From Geodermatophilus siccatus (lineage in GTDB: Bacteria > Actinomycetota > Actinomycetes > Mycobacteriales > Geodermatophilaceae): a stretch of DNA of 64,000 nucleotides. The notes beneath the pieces are model-generated. The model made no database searches. It saw only the letters and a list, made by a program, of their open reading frames with translations, and was not told where the DNA came from. Positions within the stretch are counted from its first letter, which is position 1; every line of letters begins with the position of its first letter. The DNA lies in NCBI RefSeq assembly GCF_900103785.1, contig NZ_FNHE01000004.1, forward strand, positions 372,001 to 436,000, in the 5' to 3' direction. A program made the position numbers and the translations under genes. Shown here one piece after another: positions 50,156 to 60,243 of the stretch.

Positions 50156-51013
50156 ATGGATGTGGAGCTGCGCCACCTGCGCGCCTTCACCGCGGTCGCG
50201 GCCCACCGCTCCTTCACCGCCGCCGGCCGGGAGCTGCTGATCGGCCAGCCCGTGCTCACCCGCACCGTCCAGCAGCTGGAGGCCGCGCTCGGGGTGCGGT
50301 TGCTGGAACGGACGTCCCGATCGGTCGAGCTCACCGACGTCGGCCGGGACTTCCTCGACCGCACCCGCGCCGTCCTCGCCGACCTCGACCGGGCGATCCT
50401 GGCCGCCCGCGGTGAGCAGGAGCTGCGGCTGGGCTTCCAGTGGGTCCTGCCCGACCCCTGGGCCACCGAGACGATCACCGGGTTCGAGCAGGCCACCGGG
50501 GCGAGGGTCACCCTGCTGCGCCGCGACGACGTCGACGCCGCCCTAGAGGCCGGCGACCTCGACGTCGCCATCACCCGTACCCGGCTCACCACGTCGGGGA
50601 CGGTGCAGACGCCCCTCTTCGACGAGGACCGCGTCGCCGCCGTCAGCACCCGCTCCCCGCTCGCGGGCGAGGACGTCATCGACTGGCTGGAGCTGGCCGG
50701 GGAGCCGGTCGTCGTCAACACCGTCAACGGCACCACGCAACCGGACTCCTGGCCGGCGGAGCACCGCCCGACGCGGGTGGTGACCTGCGGCAACTACGAC
50801 GAGTGGCTGCTGCTGGTCGCCACCGGCCGCGGCGTCGGCGCCGTCCCCCGGTCGGCCGCCCGCACCGGCACGCACCCCGGGGTCACGTTCGTGCCCCTGA
50901 CCGGGGCGCCACCGGTTCCCGTCTGCCTCGCCTACCGGCCCCGCCGCAGCAGCCCGCTGGTGCGCCGGTTCGTCACCTTCGCCGCGACCGCAGCCACCGC
51001 TCACCCCGGGTAG
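50156..51013 (+). CDS. LysR-family transcriptional regulator
   Basis: 285 residues. The N-terminal helix-turn-helix is ELRHLRAFTAVAAHRSFTAAGRELLIGQPVLTRTVQQLEAALGVRLLERTSRSVELTDVG, followed by a shortened effector domain (RLGFQWVLPD..., ITGFEQATGARVTLLRRDDVDAALEAGDLDVAI). TATGCT (50142-50147) ends eight bases before the ATG and no ribosome site is visible, so it is probably leaderless. It is divergent from the two nitronate-monooxygenase genes, the classic LysR arrangement. Confidence 0.88.
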   Translation: MDVELRHLRAFTAVAAHRSFTAAGRELLIGQPVLTRTVQQLEAALGVRLLERTSRSVELTDVGRDFLDRTRAVLADLDRAILAARGEQELRLGFQWVLPDPWATETITGFEQATGARVTLLRRDDVDAALEAGDLDVAITRTRLTTSGTVQTPLFDEDRVAAVSTRSPLAGEDVIDWLELAGEPVVVNTVNGTTQPDSWPAEHRPTRVVTCGNYDEWLLLVATGRGVGAVPRSAARTGTHPGVTFVPLTGAPPVPVCLAYRPRRSSPLVRRFVTFAATAATAHPG

Positions 51014-51071
51014 GCATGGCGGACCGGCGTGCCGGGGATGCCGCCGAGGTGCCCCACAGGGGCCCGCTCCG

Positions 51072-51131
51072 GGGTGGACTCCGCCTGCCGCGGCACACGT
51101 CGCCGCCCCCGAGGCTTGCAGGAGTCCACCC
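51072..51131. terminator. Inverted repeat after the LysR gene
   Basis: GGGTGGACTCC (51072-51082) and GGAGTCCACCC (51121-51131) are perfect 11-base arms around a 38-base centre that contains its own TGCCGCGGCA palindrome. It lies 58 bp past the LysR stop codon and just before the end of the DUF222 remnant. Confidence 0.45.
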
Positions 51132-51145
51132 GAGCTGGCCGTCCG

Positions 51146-51868
51146 TCATCGGCCGATCGCCGTGTCGGTTCGTCGACACGGCGACCAGCCGACACGGCGA
51201 CGAACCGACACGTGGTCCCGATGGGTCAGAAGGCCGGGGGATCGGTGTCCCGAGGCAGCGGGTCCGGCGGTGGCGCGCCAGCCCTCTGCGGCGGGTCCGG
51301 TGCCGATGGCCTCGGGCAGCAGTCGGGCCTCCACGGCCCGGGCGATCGCCGGGGCGGTCAGGCCGAGCACGTCGGCCAGCACCTTGGCGCGCGGCTCGTC
51401 CAGGGCGCCGACGGCCAGCGCCGCCCAGGTCGCGGGCAGGTGCTCGCGGTGGGTCCAGGCGCGGTGGGCCAGGTTCGCGGCGGTGCGGCGGCCGCAGTTG
51501 AGCACCACCGCCAGCTCGGCGGTGAAGAACTGCGACACCCCGGGCAGCTCGGGTTCCGGCGCCCAGGACCCCTTGCGCGCGCCGGGCCGGTCCGGTGGCG
51601 GGTCGAGGGTGTCGGGGGTGTCGTCGGCCAGCCCCAGCACCAGCTCGGCCTCGCAGGCGGCGTCCATGGCCTGTCGGGCCCGCAGCCGCCGCAGCTCGGC
51701 GGCCTTTCCCACCCGGGTCAGCGCGCCCACCGGCAACCGGGCGGTGGTCGGGGGCCGGTCCAGCAGCCGGCCGACCGGCGCAGCCTCGATCGGCGTGCGC
51801 AGGGAGCCGGCCGAGGTCGTGCCCCGAACGGGTCGGGTACGACACTTCCGGGCCGCTGACCTGGCCAT
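51146..51868 (-). pseudogene. Truncated DUF222/13E12-type protein
   Basis: 240 codons. The middle part (RLRARQAMDAACEAELVLGLADD, FFTAELAVVLNCGRRTAANLAHRAWTHREHLPATWAALAVGALDEPRAKVLADVLGLTAPAIARAVEARLLPEA) is the N-terminal portion of a DUF222 domain, which in actinobacteria is followed by more DUF222 and an HNH nuclease. Here homology stops at about 51260, and the frame continues through the hairpin at 51161-51212 to an accidental stop at 51146. The HNH part is missing, so this is a remnant of a multicopy, mobile-looking family. No ribosome site. Confidence 0.7.
51161..51212. terminator. Inverted repeat at the break of the DUF222 remnant
   Basis: CGTGTCGGTTCGTCG (51161-51175) faces its exact complement CGACGAACCGACACG (51198-51212). 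Between them GACACGGCGAC occurs twice as a direct repeat, once overlapping each arm. It may be a terminator or the footprint of the event that truncated the DUF222 gene. Confidence 0.5.
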
Positions 51869-51907
51869 CCGTTCCTGGCCCGCCGGCGCCGGGCCAGGCA
51901 GGCGTGG

Positions 51908-53146
51908 TCAGCGGCGGGCCGCGGCAGCGTCCGTCGTCGCCTCGGTCACCAGCCGCGGGCGGCCGGCGTACAGCCCGGCCCCGAGCTGGAGGACCTGCAG
52001 GACGGCCAGGACGGCCAGCCCCGCGCGCCACCCGCCGGTCGCGTCGTGCAGCAGGCCGACGGCCAGCGGGCCGGTCGCGGCCACCAGGTACCCGACGCTC
52101 TGCGCGGCCGCCGACAGCCGGCCGGTCTGGGCGACGTCCCGGGTGCGCACCAGCACCAGGGTCAGGGCCAGCGGGAACGCCGTCCCCGTGCCCAGGCCCC
52201 ACAGCACCGCCCACACCGCCGGGGCGGCCGTGGGCGCGGCGAGCAACCCGAGGATGCCGACGGTCGACAGCAGCGTCGCGCCGACCACCCACCCGACCTG
52301 GGACCGCGCCCGCGCCGCCAGCGGCGGGACGACGAGCGCGCAGGGTGCGCCGAACGCGGCTGCGACGGCGACGAGCGCCCCGGCGGTGACCGCGGACGTG
52401 CCGGCGTCGTCCTCCAGCACGTCGGCCAGCCAGGTGAGCATCACGTAGAAGGCCAGCGACTGGAGGCCGAAGAAGACCGTCACCGCCAGTGCCACCCGGT
52501 CGCGGAGGACGGCGACCACCGGCGGCCGGGCCACCCGCGGGCCGGCCGCGGGCCCGCGGCGCCGGGCGAGCAGGGCCATCGCGGCGGCCGCGAGCAGCAC
52601 CGGTGCGGACCACACGGTCAGCCCGGCGACCGCGCTGCCGGTCGCCGTCGTCAGCGGCTGGGCCAGGCCCGCGCCCAGGCTCGCGGAGAACCCCATCGCG
52701 GCGGTCGCCGCGCCCAGCACCGGTGCCGCGCGGCGCCCGTACGCGGCCCGCGCGGCCGCCGGGACCAGCACGTTGCCCACCGCGATCCCCGCCGACAGCA
52801 GCACGGTGCCGGCGTAGAGACCCCACGTGCCGGCCGTGCGCAGGGCGATCCCGGCGGCGAGCACGGCCAGGCCGGCCAGGACGGCGCGCTGGACGCCGAG
52901 CCGCGCGGCCAGCGCGGGCGCGACGGGGGAGACCAGGCCGAAGCAGACCAGCGGGAGCGCGGGCAGCACCGACAGCGCGGCCTGCGGCACGGACAGCTCG
53001 GTGCCCAGTTCGCCGAGGACCGGCCCGACGGCCGAGAACGGCGCGCGCAGGCACAGGGCGGCCAGCACCAGGGCGGCGGCGGGCGCGAGCACCACCCACC
53101 AGCGGCGTGGGGAGCCGGTTCCGGTCGCCGGGTCGGCGGTCTGCAC
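51908..53146 (-). CDS. CynX/NimT-type MFS transporter
   Basis: 412 residues, 12 hydrophobic segments. LVLAALCLRAPFSAVGPVLGELGTELSVPQAALSVLPALPLVCFGLVSPVAPALAARLG at the N-terminus is the hallmark of the cyanate-transporter CynX and nitroimidazole-transporter NimT group, and LQSLAFYVMLTWLADVL marks the seventh helix. Substrate unknown. GTG 53146 has GGAGG seven bases upstream; an ATG at 53179 lacks this. No cyanase gene lies nearby. The 265 bp between it and pxpC hold no convincing gene. Confidence 0.85.
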   Translation of the reverse strand: MQTADPATGTGSPRRWWVVLAPAAALVLAALCLRAPFSAVGPVLGELGTELSVPQAALSVLPALPLVCFGLVSPVAPALAARLGVQRAVLAGLAVLAAGIALRTAGTWGLYAGTVLLSAGIAVGNVLVPAAARAAYGRRAAPVLGAATAAMGFSASLGAGLAQPLTTATGSAVAGLTVWSAPVLLAAAAMALLARRRGPAAGPRVARPPVVAVLRDRVALAVTVFFGLQSLAFYVMLTWLADVLEDDAGTSAVTAGALVAVAAAFGAPCALVVPPLAARARSQVGWVVGATLLSTVGILGLLAAPTAAPAVWAVLWGLGTGTAFPLALTLVLVRTRDVAQTGRLSAAAQSVGYLVAATGPLAVGLLHDATGGWRAGLAVLAVLQVLQLGAGLYAGRPRLVTEATTDAAAARR

Positions 53147-53411
53147 GCGCGTTCCTCCAGGGGGATCGGGGACGCCCATCGTCGCGCAGCACCGGCCGGC
53201 CACTCCGCAGCGGTGGTGGGCGGCACCTCCGCGGGGACCGGGCGCAGCAGACCGGGCTGGTGCCTCCCGGGCACGTCGGCCCGGGATGTCGGTTCAGGCC
53301 AGCCCCGCTGACGTCCCCGATGCGGTTGCCGAGGACGTCGAGGACCAGCAGCGTCGGGACGGTCCCGAGCGGCGTGGGGTCGACGACCCCCTGCCGGACG
53401 CCGACCGGTGG

Positions 53412-54314
53412 TCAGCGGGGGGCGACGGCGCCGCGGAAGCGGAGCGTCTGGCCCGGCCGCAGCTGGCCGCAGCGGTCGACGTCGGCGTCCTCGACGTAGC
53501 CGATCACCGGGTAGCCGCCGGTCACCGGGGCGTCGGCCAGGAAGAGGACCGGCTGCCCGGACGGCGGCACCTGCAGCGCGCCGCGCACCATGCCCTCGCT
53601 GGCCAGCTCGCCGGCCCGCGACCGCTCCAGCGCGACGCCGGCCAGCCGCAGGCCGATCCGGTTGCTCTCGCCGGTCACCTCCCAGGCGGTCGTGGTGAGG
53701 GCGGCCGCGGCCTCGGCGGGGAACCAGTCGGCGCGCGGGCCGGGGAGCACCCGCACGGTCACCTCGCCGCCGGGGGGGTCGGGCACCGGCGCGAGGTCCA
53801 CCCCCGGCATCGGTGCCGTGGGCTCGCCGACGGGCAGGACGTCACCGGCGGAGAGCGCCGGCGGGCCGAGGCCGGAGAGGAGGTCGGTCGAGCGGCTGCC
53901 GAGCACCGGCTCGACGGCGATCCCGCCGCGGACGGCGACGTAGGTGCGCAGCCCCGTCGGCGGCAGGCCCAGCCGCAGCTCGCGCCCGGCCCGCAGCACC
54001 GTCGGGGCGTTGTGCGCGCCGGAGCACCGGGCGCCGGTCGTGGCCACCACCAGGTCCGCGCCCGTCCGCAGCACCAGCCCGCCGAGGGTCACCTCGAGCA
54101 CGGCGGCGTCCGGAGGGTTGCCCACCAGCCGGTTGGACAGCCGTGCGGCGGCCCGGTCGCAGGCGCCGGACCGGCCGATGCCGAGCGCGCCCTGCCCGGG
54201 CCGGCCGCCGTCCTGGACGGTGGTCAGCGGGCCGGTCGCCAGCACGGTGAGGGAGCGCGTCGCTCCGCCCTGCGACGCGGCGCGGCCGGTCACGTGACCT
54301 CCGTGCAGCGTCAC
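53412..54314 (-). CDS. pxpC: 5-Oxoprolinase subunit C (KipA-like)
   Basis: 300 residues of the biotin-dependent carboxyltransferase/KipA fold: LTVLATGPLTTVQDGGRPGQGALGIGRSGACDRAAARLSNRLVGN, ALEVTLGG-type region, YVAVRGGIAVEPVLGSRSTDLLSGLG, and SSEGMVRGALQVPPSGQPVLFLADAPVTGGYPVIG. With PxpA and PxpB it forms the ATP-dependent 5-oxoprolinase. GTG 54314 overlaps the pxpB stop (GTGA) and GTG 54293 lies 21 bases later; both have a GGAGG four bases upstream within nearly the same CACGGAGGTC context, so the start is ambiguous. Confidence 0.9.
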   Translation of the reverse strand: MTLHGGHVTGRAASQGGATRSLTVLATGPLTTVQDGGRPGQGALGIGRSGACDRAAARLSNRLVGNPPDAAVLEVTLGGLVLRTGADLVVATTGARCSGAHNAPTVLRAGRELRLGLPPTGLRTYVAVRGGIAVEPVLGSRSTDLLSGLGPPALSAGDVLPVGEPTAPMPGVDLAPVPDPPGGEVTVRVLPGPRADWFPAEAAAALTTTAWEVTGESNRIGLRLAGVALERSRAGELASEGMVRGALQVPPSGQPVLFLADAPVTGGYPVIGYVEDADVDRCGQLRPGQTLRFRGAVAPR

Positions 54315-54922
54315 CGGACCTCCGTGAAGCGGACCCGGACGCCGGGACGCAGCAGCGCCGCCGGCTCGCGGTCGACGTCGAAGACGGCGACGTCGGTGCG
54401 ACCGATCAGCTGCCAGCCGCCCGGGGACTCCCGCGGGTAGACGCCGCTGAACTCACCGGCCAGTGCCACCGAGCCGGGCGGCACCTTGGTCCGCGGGCTG
54501 CTCCGGCGCGGGACGTGCCACGGCTCGCCGTCGGGGGTCAGGTAGCCGAAGCCGGGGGCGAAGCCGCAGAAGGCGACGGTCCACTCCGTGCCGGTGTGCC
54601 GGCGCACCACCTCGGCGGCGTCCACGCCCAGGTGCGCGGCGACGTCGGCCAGGTCGGAGCCGTCGTAGACGACCGGCAGCTCGACCAGCTCCCCGCCGTC
54701 GCGCCGGCCGGAGCGGGGCGTCGTCTGCCGCACCGCCTGCTCCACGGCCGCGAGACCGGTCACCGCGGGGTCGGTCACCAGCAGCACGGTGCGCGCCGCG
54801 GGGACGACGTCCACCACCCCCTCGACCGGCTCGGCCGTGAGCGCGGCGTACAGCCCGAGGACCTCGTCGAGGCCGTCGAGCTCGACCAGCAGCGCGGTCG
54901 ACCCGCTGGGCAGGACGCGCAT
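54311..54922 (-). CDS. pxpB: 5-Oxoprolinase subunit B (KipI-like)
   Basis: 203 residues of the allophanate-hydrolase subunit 1 type: RVLPSGSTALLVELDGLDEVLGLYAAL, VELPVVYDGSDLADVAAHLG, VAFCGFAPGFGYLTPDGEPWHVPRRSSPRTKVPPGSVALAGEFSGVYPRESPGGWQLIGRT. The CGFAPGFGYL and PGGWQLIGRT blocks are diagnostic for KipI/PxpB. It is the ATP-using partner of PxpC. The start codon shares one base with the pxpA stop (TGATG). Confidence 0.92.
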   Translation of the reverse strand: MRVLPSGSTALLVELDGLDEVLGLYAALTAEPVEGVVDVVPAARTVLLVTDPAVTGLAAVEQAVRQTTPRSGRRDGGELVELPVVYDGSDLADVAAHLGVDAAEVVRRHTGTEWTVAFCGFAPGFGYLTPDGEPWHVPRRSSPRTKVPPGSVALAGEFSGVYPRESPGGWQLIGRTDVAVFDVDREPAALLRPGVRVRFTEVR

Positions 54923-55674
54923 CAGGCGGCGAACGGTGCCAGCGAGACCCCGGCCGCGGTGAGGGCCTCGCGCACCTGCCGGGCGATCGCCACCGCGCCG
55001 GGGGTGTCGCCGTGGACGCAGATCGAGTCCGGCGCCAGCCGCAGCAGTCCGCCCTCGACGTCGGTGACCGGCTCGCCGGTGGCCATCGCGACGCAGCGGC
55101 GGGCGATCTCGCCGGGGTCGTGCAGCACCGCGCCGGGCAGCCGGCGGGAGACCAGGGTGCCCTCGGGGGTGTACTCGCGGTCGGCGAACGCCTCGGCCAC
55201 CGTCGTCAGCCCGGCCTCGTCGGCCAGCCGCAGCCAGGCCGACCCGGGCAGCCCGAGCACCGGCAGCTCGCGGTCGTACTCGACCACCGCCCGCACCACC
55301 GCCGCCGCCTGCTCCTCGTGCGTGACGATCGTGTTGTAGAGCGCGCCGTGCGGCTTGACGTAGCGCACCCGGGAGCCGGCGACCTTGGCGAACGCCTCGA
55401 GCGCGCCGATCTGGTAGAGCACGTCGGCGGTCAGCTCGTCCGGCTCCACGTCGATGAAGCGGCGGCCGAAGCCGGCGAGGTCGCGGTAGCCCACCTGGGC
55501 GCCGATCGCGACGCCGGTCTCCGCGGCCCGGGCGCAGACCCGGTACATGATCGACGGGTCGCTCGCGTGGAAGCCGCAGGCCACGTTGGCGCTGGTGACG
55601 ACGTCCAGCAGCGCCTCGTCGTCCCCCAGGCGCCACTGGCCGAAGCCCTCGCCGAGGTCGGAGTTGAGGTCCAT
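54922..55674 (-). CDS. pxpA: 5-Oxoprolinase subunit A (LamB/YcsF family)
   Basis: 250 residues: [43 protein letters not shown] start, [41 protein letters not shown], and [21 protein letters not shown] at the end, all classic LamB/YcsF. The His/Asp/Glu cluster ([23 protein letters not shown]) forms the metal site that attacks the activated 5-oxoproline ring. ATG 55674 has GGGAGG nine bases upstream. Middle gene of transporter-pxpA-pxpB-pxpC. Confidence 0.94.
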   Translation of the reverse strand: MDLNSDLGEGFGQWRLGDDEALLDVVTSANVACGFHASDPSIMYRVCARAAETGVAIGAQVGYRDLAGFGRRFIDVEPDELTADVLYQIGALEAFAKVAGSRVRYVKPHGALYNTIVTHEEQAAAVVRAVVEYDRELPVLGLPGSAWLRLADEAGLTTVAEAFADREYTPEGTLVSRRLPGAVLHDPGEIARRCVAMATGEPVTDVEGGLLRLAPDSICVHGDTPGAVAIARQVREALTAAGVSLAPFAA

Positions 55675-55688
55675 CCCGTCAGCCTCCC

Positions 55689-56927
55689 TCACGAGAACAG
55701 CGCGATCACCGGGCGGATCGAGTTGACCGCCAGGTAGATCGTGAGCAGCCAGGCCACCCAGCCGACCACGAGCAGCCAGCGCGGGTAGCGGTATCCGTGC
55801 AGGAGGTCGGACCGGCGGGTGGCCACCCAGAGGATGACCGCGATCCCGATCGGCAGCAGCAGGCCGTTGAACGCACCGGCGAAGACCAGCAGCGTGGTCG
55901 GGGCGGCACCGAGGAGGAGGAAGGCCAGCGTGGTGACGGCGATGAAGCCGACCACCAGCAGCGTGCGGGTGCGGTCGCTGGTGCGGGTGCGGGAGGTGAC
56001 GAAGGAGATGGTCGTGTAGGAGGCGCCGATGACGCTGGTGATCGCCGCGGCCCACAGCACGACGCCGAAGACCCGCAACCCGATCTCGCCCGCCGCGGCC
56101 TGGAAGGCGTTGGCGGCCTGGTTCTCCGTGCCGAGGTCGGCGCCACCGGCCACCACGCCGAGGATGGCGAGGAAGAGGACGACCCGCATGATCCCGGTGA
56201 TCACGATCCCGGTGACCGAGCCGCGGGTGATGTCGCGGACGTGCTCCCGGCCGGTGACCCCGGAGTCGAGCAGCCGGTGGGCGCCGGCGTAGACGATGTA
56301 GCCGCCGATCGTGCCGCCGACCAGCGTGGTGATCGCCAGGAAGGAGACCTGCTCGGGGAGGACGACGTTGCGCAGCGCCCGGCCGACCGGCGGGCCCGAG
56401 GTGATCGCGATGTAGGCGGTCAGCCCGATCATCAGCAGGCCGAGGACGACGACGATCCGGTCGACGGCGACCCCCGCCCGGCGGCTGAGGAAGATCCCGA
56501 TCGCGATGACGGCCGACACCGCGCCACCGATCCTCGGATCCAGCCCGATCATCGCGTCGAAGCCGAGGCCCGCGCCGGCGACGTTGCCGATGTTGAACAC
56601 CAGCCCGCCGATCAGCAGGAACGCGGCCATCACCCAGCCCAGGCCGGGGGCGACGAGGTTGCCCAGCTCCTGGGCCCGCCGGCCGCTGACCCCGATCACC
56701 CGCCACACGTTCAGCTGCAGCGCGATGTCGATGACGATCGACACGGCGATGGCGAACGCGAACGCGGCACCCAGCTGGACGGTGAACGTCGTCGTCTGGG
56801 TGATGAAGCCCGGGCCGATGGCCGAGGTGGCCATGAGGAACATCGCGCCGAGCAGGGTCGAGCGCGTGCCCGCGGCCATGCGGCTGCTGGCCGGGGCGGT
56901 GGTGGCGGGTTCGTGGCTCTGCGACAT
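55689..56927 (-). CDS. NRAMP-like transporter of the pxp operon, lacking metal motifs
   Basis: 412 residues with about 11 hydrophobic segments of NRAMP fold. The TM1 block [15 protein letters not shown] aligns with NRAMP GPGF..., but the metal-binding DPGN is replaced by TVQL; in TM6 [18 protein letters not shown], the MPH motif is replaced by GGY. It is therefore unlikely to carry Mn2+ or Fe2+. B. subtilis ycsG, also NRAMP-related, lies in the ycs/kip cluster that encodes 5-oxoprolinase, and this gene is 14 bp from pxpA; I infer that it imports 5-oxoproline or a related compound. ATG 56927 follows GGAG by six bases; GTG 56939 is an alternative. Confidence 0.82.
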   Translation of the reverse strand: MSQSHEPATTAPASSRMAAGTRSTLLGAMFLMATSAIGPGFITQTTTFTVQLGAAFAFAIAVSIVIDIALQLNVWRVIGVSGRRAQELGNLVAPGLGWVMAAFLLIGGLVFNIGNVAGAGLGFDAMIGLDPRIGGAVSAVIAIGIFLSRRAGVAVDRIVVVLGLLMIGLTAYIAITSGPPVGRALRNVVLPEQVSFLAITTLVGGTIGGYIVYAGAHRLLDSGVTGREHVRDITRGSVTGIVITGIMRVVLFLAILGVVAGGADLGTENQAANAFQAAAGEIGLRVFGVVLWAAAITSVIGASYTTISFVTSRTRTSDRTRTLLVVGFIAVTTLAFLLLGAAPTTLLVFAGAFNGLLLPIGIAVILWVATRRSDLLHGYRYPRWLLVVGWVAWLLTIYLAVNSIRPVIALFS

Positions 56928-57223
56928 GGGCTTCTCCACGACGGCGGGGATCCGACGCTAGGGGCCCTTGCAGGGAGCGGCAACGCGAGGGCGGGCGGCG
57001 TCCCGTCCGCGTGGGCAGCCGGCCGCTCGGCGACGACCACGGGGTCGGCGCGGCGACACGCCGGGGCTCGTCCGCGTGTCGCCCCGCAGCTCCGTGATCG
57101 TCCGCGGGGTCGGACGGGGCAGGGGGGCGGGGACAGCTGCAGGAGGACCTGCGGGCGAGCCGGGCGGGAGTGAGCGGGGGACCATGGGCACCTGGCCTCT
57201 CGCGACCGACCGAGGAGGACCCC
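56928..57223. promoter_or_regulatory. 296-bp divergent control region of the pxp cluster
   Basis: The gap between the NRAMP-like gene and the divergent DUF1445 gene, presumably with both promoters. An inverted repeat GGCGACACG/CGTGTCGCC occurs around 57050-57083. I cannot identify reliable -35/-10 pairs. No gene is supported. Confidence 0.35.
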
Positions 57224-58012
57224 GTGACCGCCACGATGCCCGCCGCCGACCCCGCGGTCGCCCGTGAGCACTACCGCGCCGGCCTGGCCGTCCCGTCGTC
57301 GGGCTGGGCGCCCGGCTACACCCAGGCCAACCTCGTCGTCGTCCCGCAGGACTGGGCCTACGACGTGCTGCTGTTCGGGCAGCGCAACCCGAAGCCGGTG
57401 CCCCTGCTCGACGTGACCGACGCGGGGTCGACGTCCACCGCGCTGGCGCCGGGGGCGGACCTGCGCACCGACCTGCCGCGCTACCGGGTGTGGCGGGACG
57501 GCGAGCTGGTCGACGAGCCGACCGACGTCGTCGACCTGTGGCGCGACGACCTGGTGACCTTCCTCATCGGGTGCAGCTTCAGCTTCGAGACCGCGCTGCT
57601 GGACGCCGGTGTGCCGGTGCGCAACATCGAGCAGGGCCGCAACGTGTCGATGTACCGCACGAACCGGGCCTGCCGCCCCGCCGGCCGGCTGTCCGGGCCG
57701 CTGGTGGTGTCGATGCGGCCGGTGCCCGGCGAGCTGGTGGCCGCCGCGGTGCAGGTGACCGCCCGGATGCCCCAGGTGCACGGGGCGCCGGTGCACGTCG
57801 GTGTGCCCGAGGCCCTGGGCATCGCCGACCTCGCCCGGCCGGACTTCGGCGACCCGGTCGAGCTCGCCGACGGCGACGTCCCGGTGTTCTGGGCCTGCGG
57901 GGTCACCCCGCAGGCGGCGCTCATGGCCTCCCGGCCGCCGTTCGCGATCACCCACGCGCCGGGGCACATGTTCGTCACCGACGTCCCCGACGCGGTCTAC
58001 CGGCAGAGCTGA
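57224..58012 (+). CDS. DUF1445 putative hydro-lyase (YcsI-like)
   Basis: 262 residues matching the DUF1445/D-glutamate-cyclase-like family: [138 protein letters not shown]. Relatives include D-glutamate cyclase, which makes 5-oxo-D-proline, so a role feeding 5-oxoproline to the divergent pxpABC enzyme makes sense. GTG 57224 has AGGAGGA six bases upstream. Confidence 0.88.
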   Translation: MTATMPAADPAVAREHYRAGLAVPSSGWAPGYTQANLVVVPQDWAYDVLLFGQRNPKPVPLLDVTDAGSTSTALAPGADLRTDLPRYRVWRDGELVDEPTDVVDLWRDDLVTFLIGCSFSFETALLDAGVPVRNIEQGRNVSMYRTNRACRPAGRLSGPLVVSMRPVPGELVAAAVQVTARMPQVHGAPVHVGVPEALGIADLARPDFGDPVELADGDVPVFWACGVTPQAALMASRPPFAITHAPGHMFVTDVPDAVYRQS

Positions 58013-58040
58013 GGCCCCGGCGTTCGGAACCGTCGGGAGC

Positions 58041-58095
58041 GGCCCCTCTGCAGGGACCCGCGCCGAGCCTGCGAGGCGTGGGGGCAGAGGGGTCC
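58041..58095. repeat. 54-bp palindromic repeat element, copy D
   Basis: GGCCCCTCTGCAGG..., core GAGCCTGCGAGG, ...GCAGAGGGGTCC. The outer stem CCCCTCTG/CAGAGGGG is a perfect pairing of different sequence from copies A-C. It lies between the convergent DUF1445 (stop 58012) and argG (stop 58102) genes, again a terminator position. Confidence 0.82.
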
Positions 58096-58101
58096 TTCTG
58101 C

Positions 58102-59700
<1,599 letters not shown>

Positions 59701-60243
59701 TCACCCCCGGACGACGTCGTAGCGGATGCAGACGAACTCGCCGTTGACCGCCTCCTCGGTGCGGACCAGCTCCAGCCGGCGCGGCAGCAGCGGCGCCCCG
59801 CCGCCGAGGGTCACCGGGGCGATCGAGACGACCACCTCGTCGAGCAGACCCCGGTCGGCGAACTGGCCGGCGAGGTCGCCGCCGCCGACCACCCACACGT
59901 CACGGCCCCCGGCTGCCGCGACCATCTCCGCGTGCACCTCGGCGATCCCGTCGTCGCCGTCGGCCGCGGTGAACCGGATGTCCGCGTCCGGGTACGCGGT
60001 CAGCTGCCGGTGCGTGAACACCCACGCGGGCACGGTGTAGGCCCACGCGCCGGGGTCGTGCTCCTGCACCCACTGGTAGGTCGTCGCGCCCATCGCCAGC
60101 GCGCCGACCCGCTTCTCGAACTCCGCGTACCCCATCGGGCCGTGCTCGTCGGAGCGCCGGGAGAGCAGCCAGTCCAGCGAGTGGTGCTGGTCGGCGATGA
60201 AGCCGTCGAGGCTGGTCGCGGTGTAGTAGACGGTGCGCGTCAT
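59701..60243 (-). CDS. RibD/DHFR-like reductase family protein
   Basis: 180 residues of dihydrofolate-reductase fold (RibD C-terminal domain type): TRTVYYTATSLDGFIADQHHSLDWLL, ALAMGATTYQWVQEH, DVWVVGGGDLAGQFADRGLLDEVVVSIAPVTLGGGAPLLP. The GGGDL loop binds NADPH. The physiological substrate of this small actinobacterial family is unknown. ATG 60243 has AGGAGGGA upstream and overlaps the stop of the AraC-DinB gene (ATGA), so the two are coupled. Confidence 0.87.
   Translation of the reverse strand: MTRTVYYTATSLDGFIADQHHSLDWLLSRRSDEHGPMGYAEFEKRVGALAMGATTYQWVQEHDPGAWAYTVPAWVFTHRQLTAYPDADIRFTAADGDDGIAEVHAEMVAAAGGRDVWVVGGGDLAGQFADRGLLDEVVVSIAPVTLGGGAPLLPRRLELVRTEEAVNGEFVCIRYDVVRG

Noticed and set aside
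51908-53146. Cyanate transporter with a cyanase operon
   Set aside because: The MFS protein is CynX/NimT-like, but no cyanase or carbonic anhydrase gene is adjacent, so cyanate cannot be claimed.
53147-53411. A gene fragment on the minus strand (reading PTPLGTVPTLLVLDVLGN) between pxpC and the CynX-like gene
   Set aside because: The protein-like stretch is short, has no start or ribosome site, and no recognisable family.
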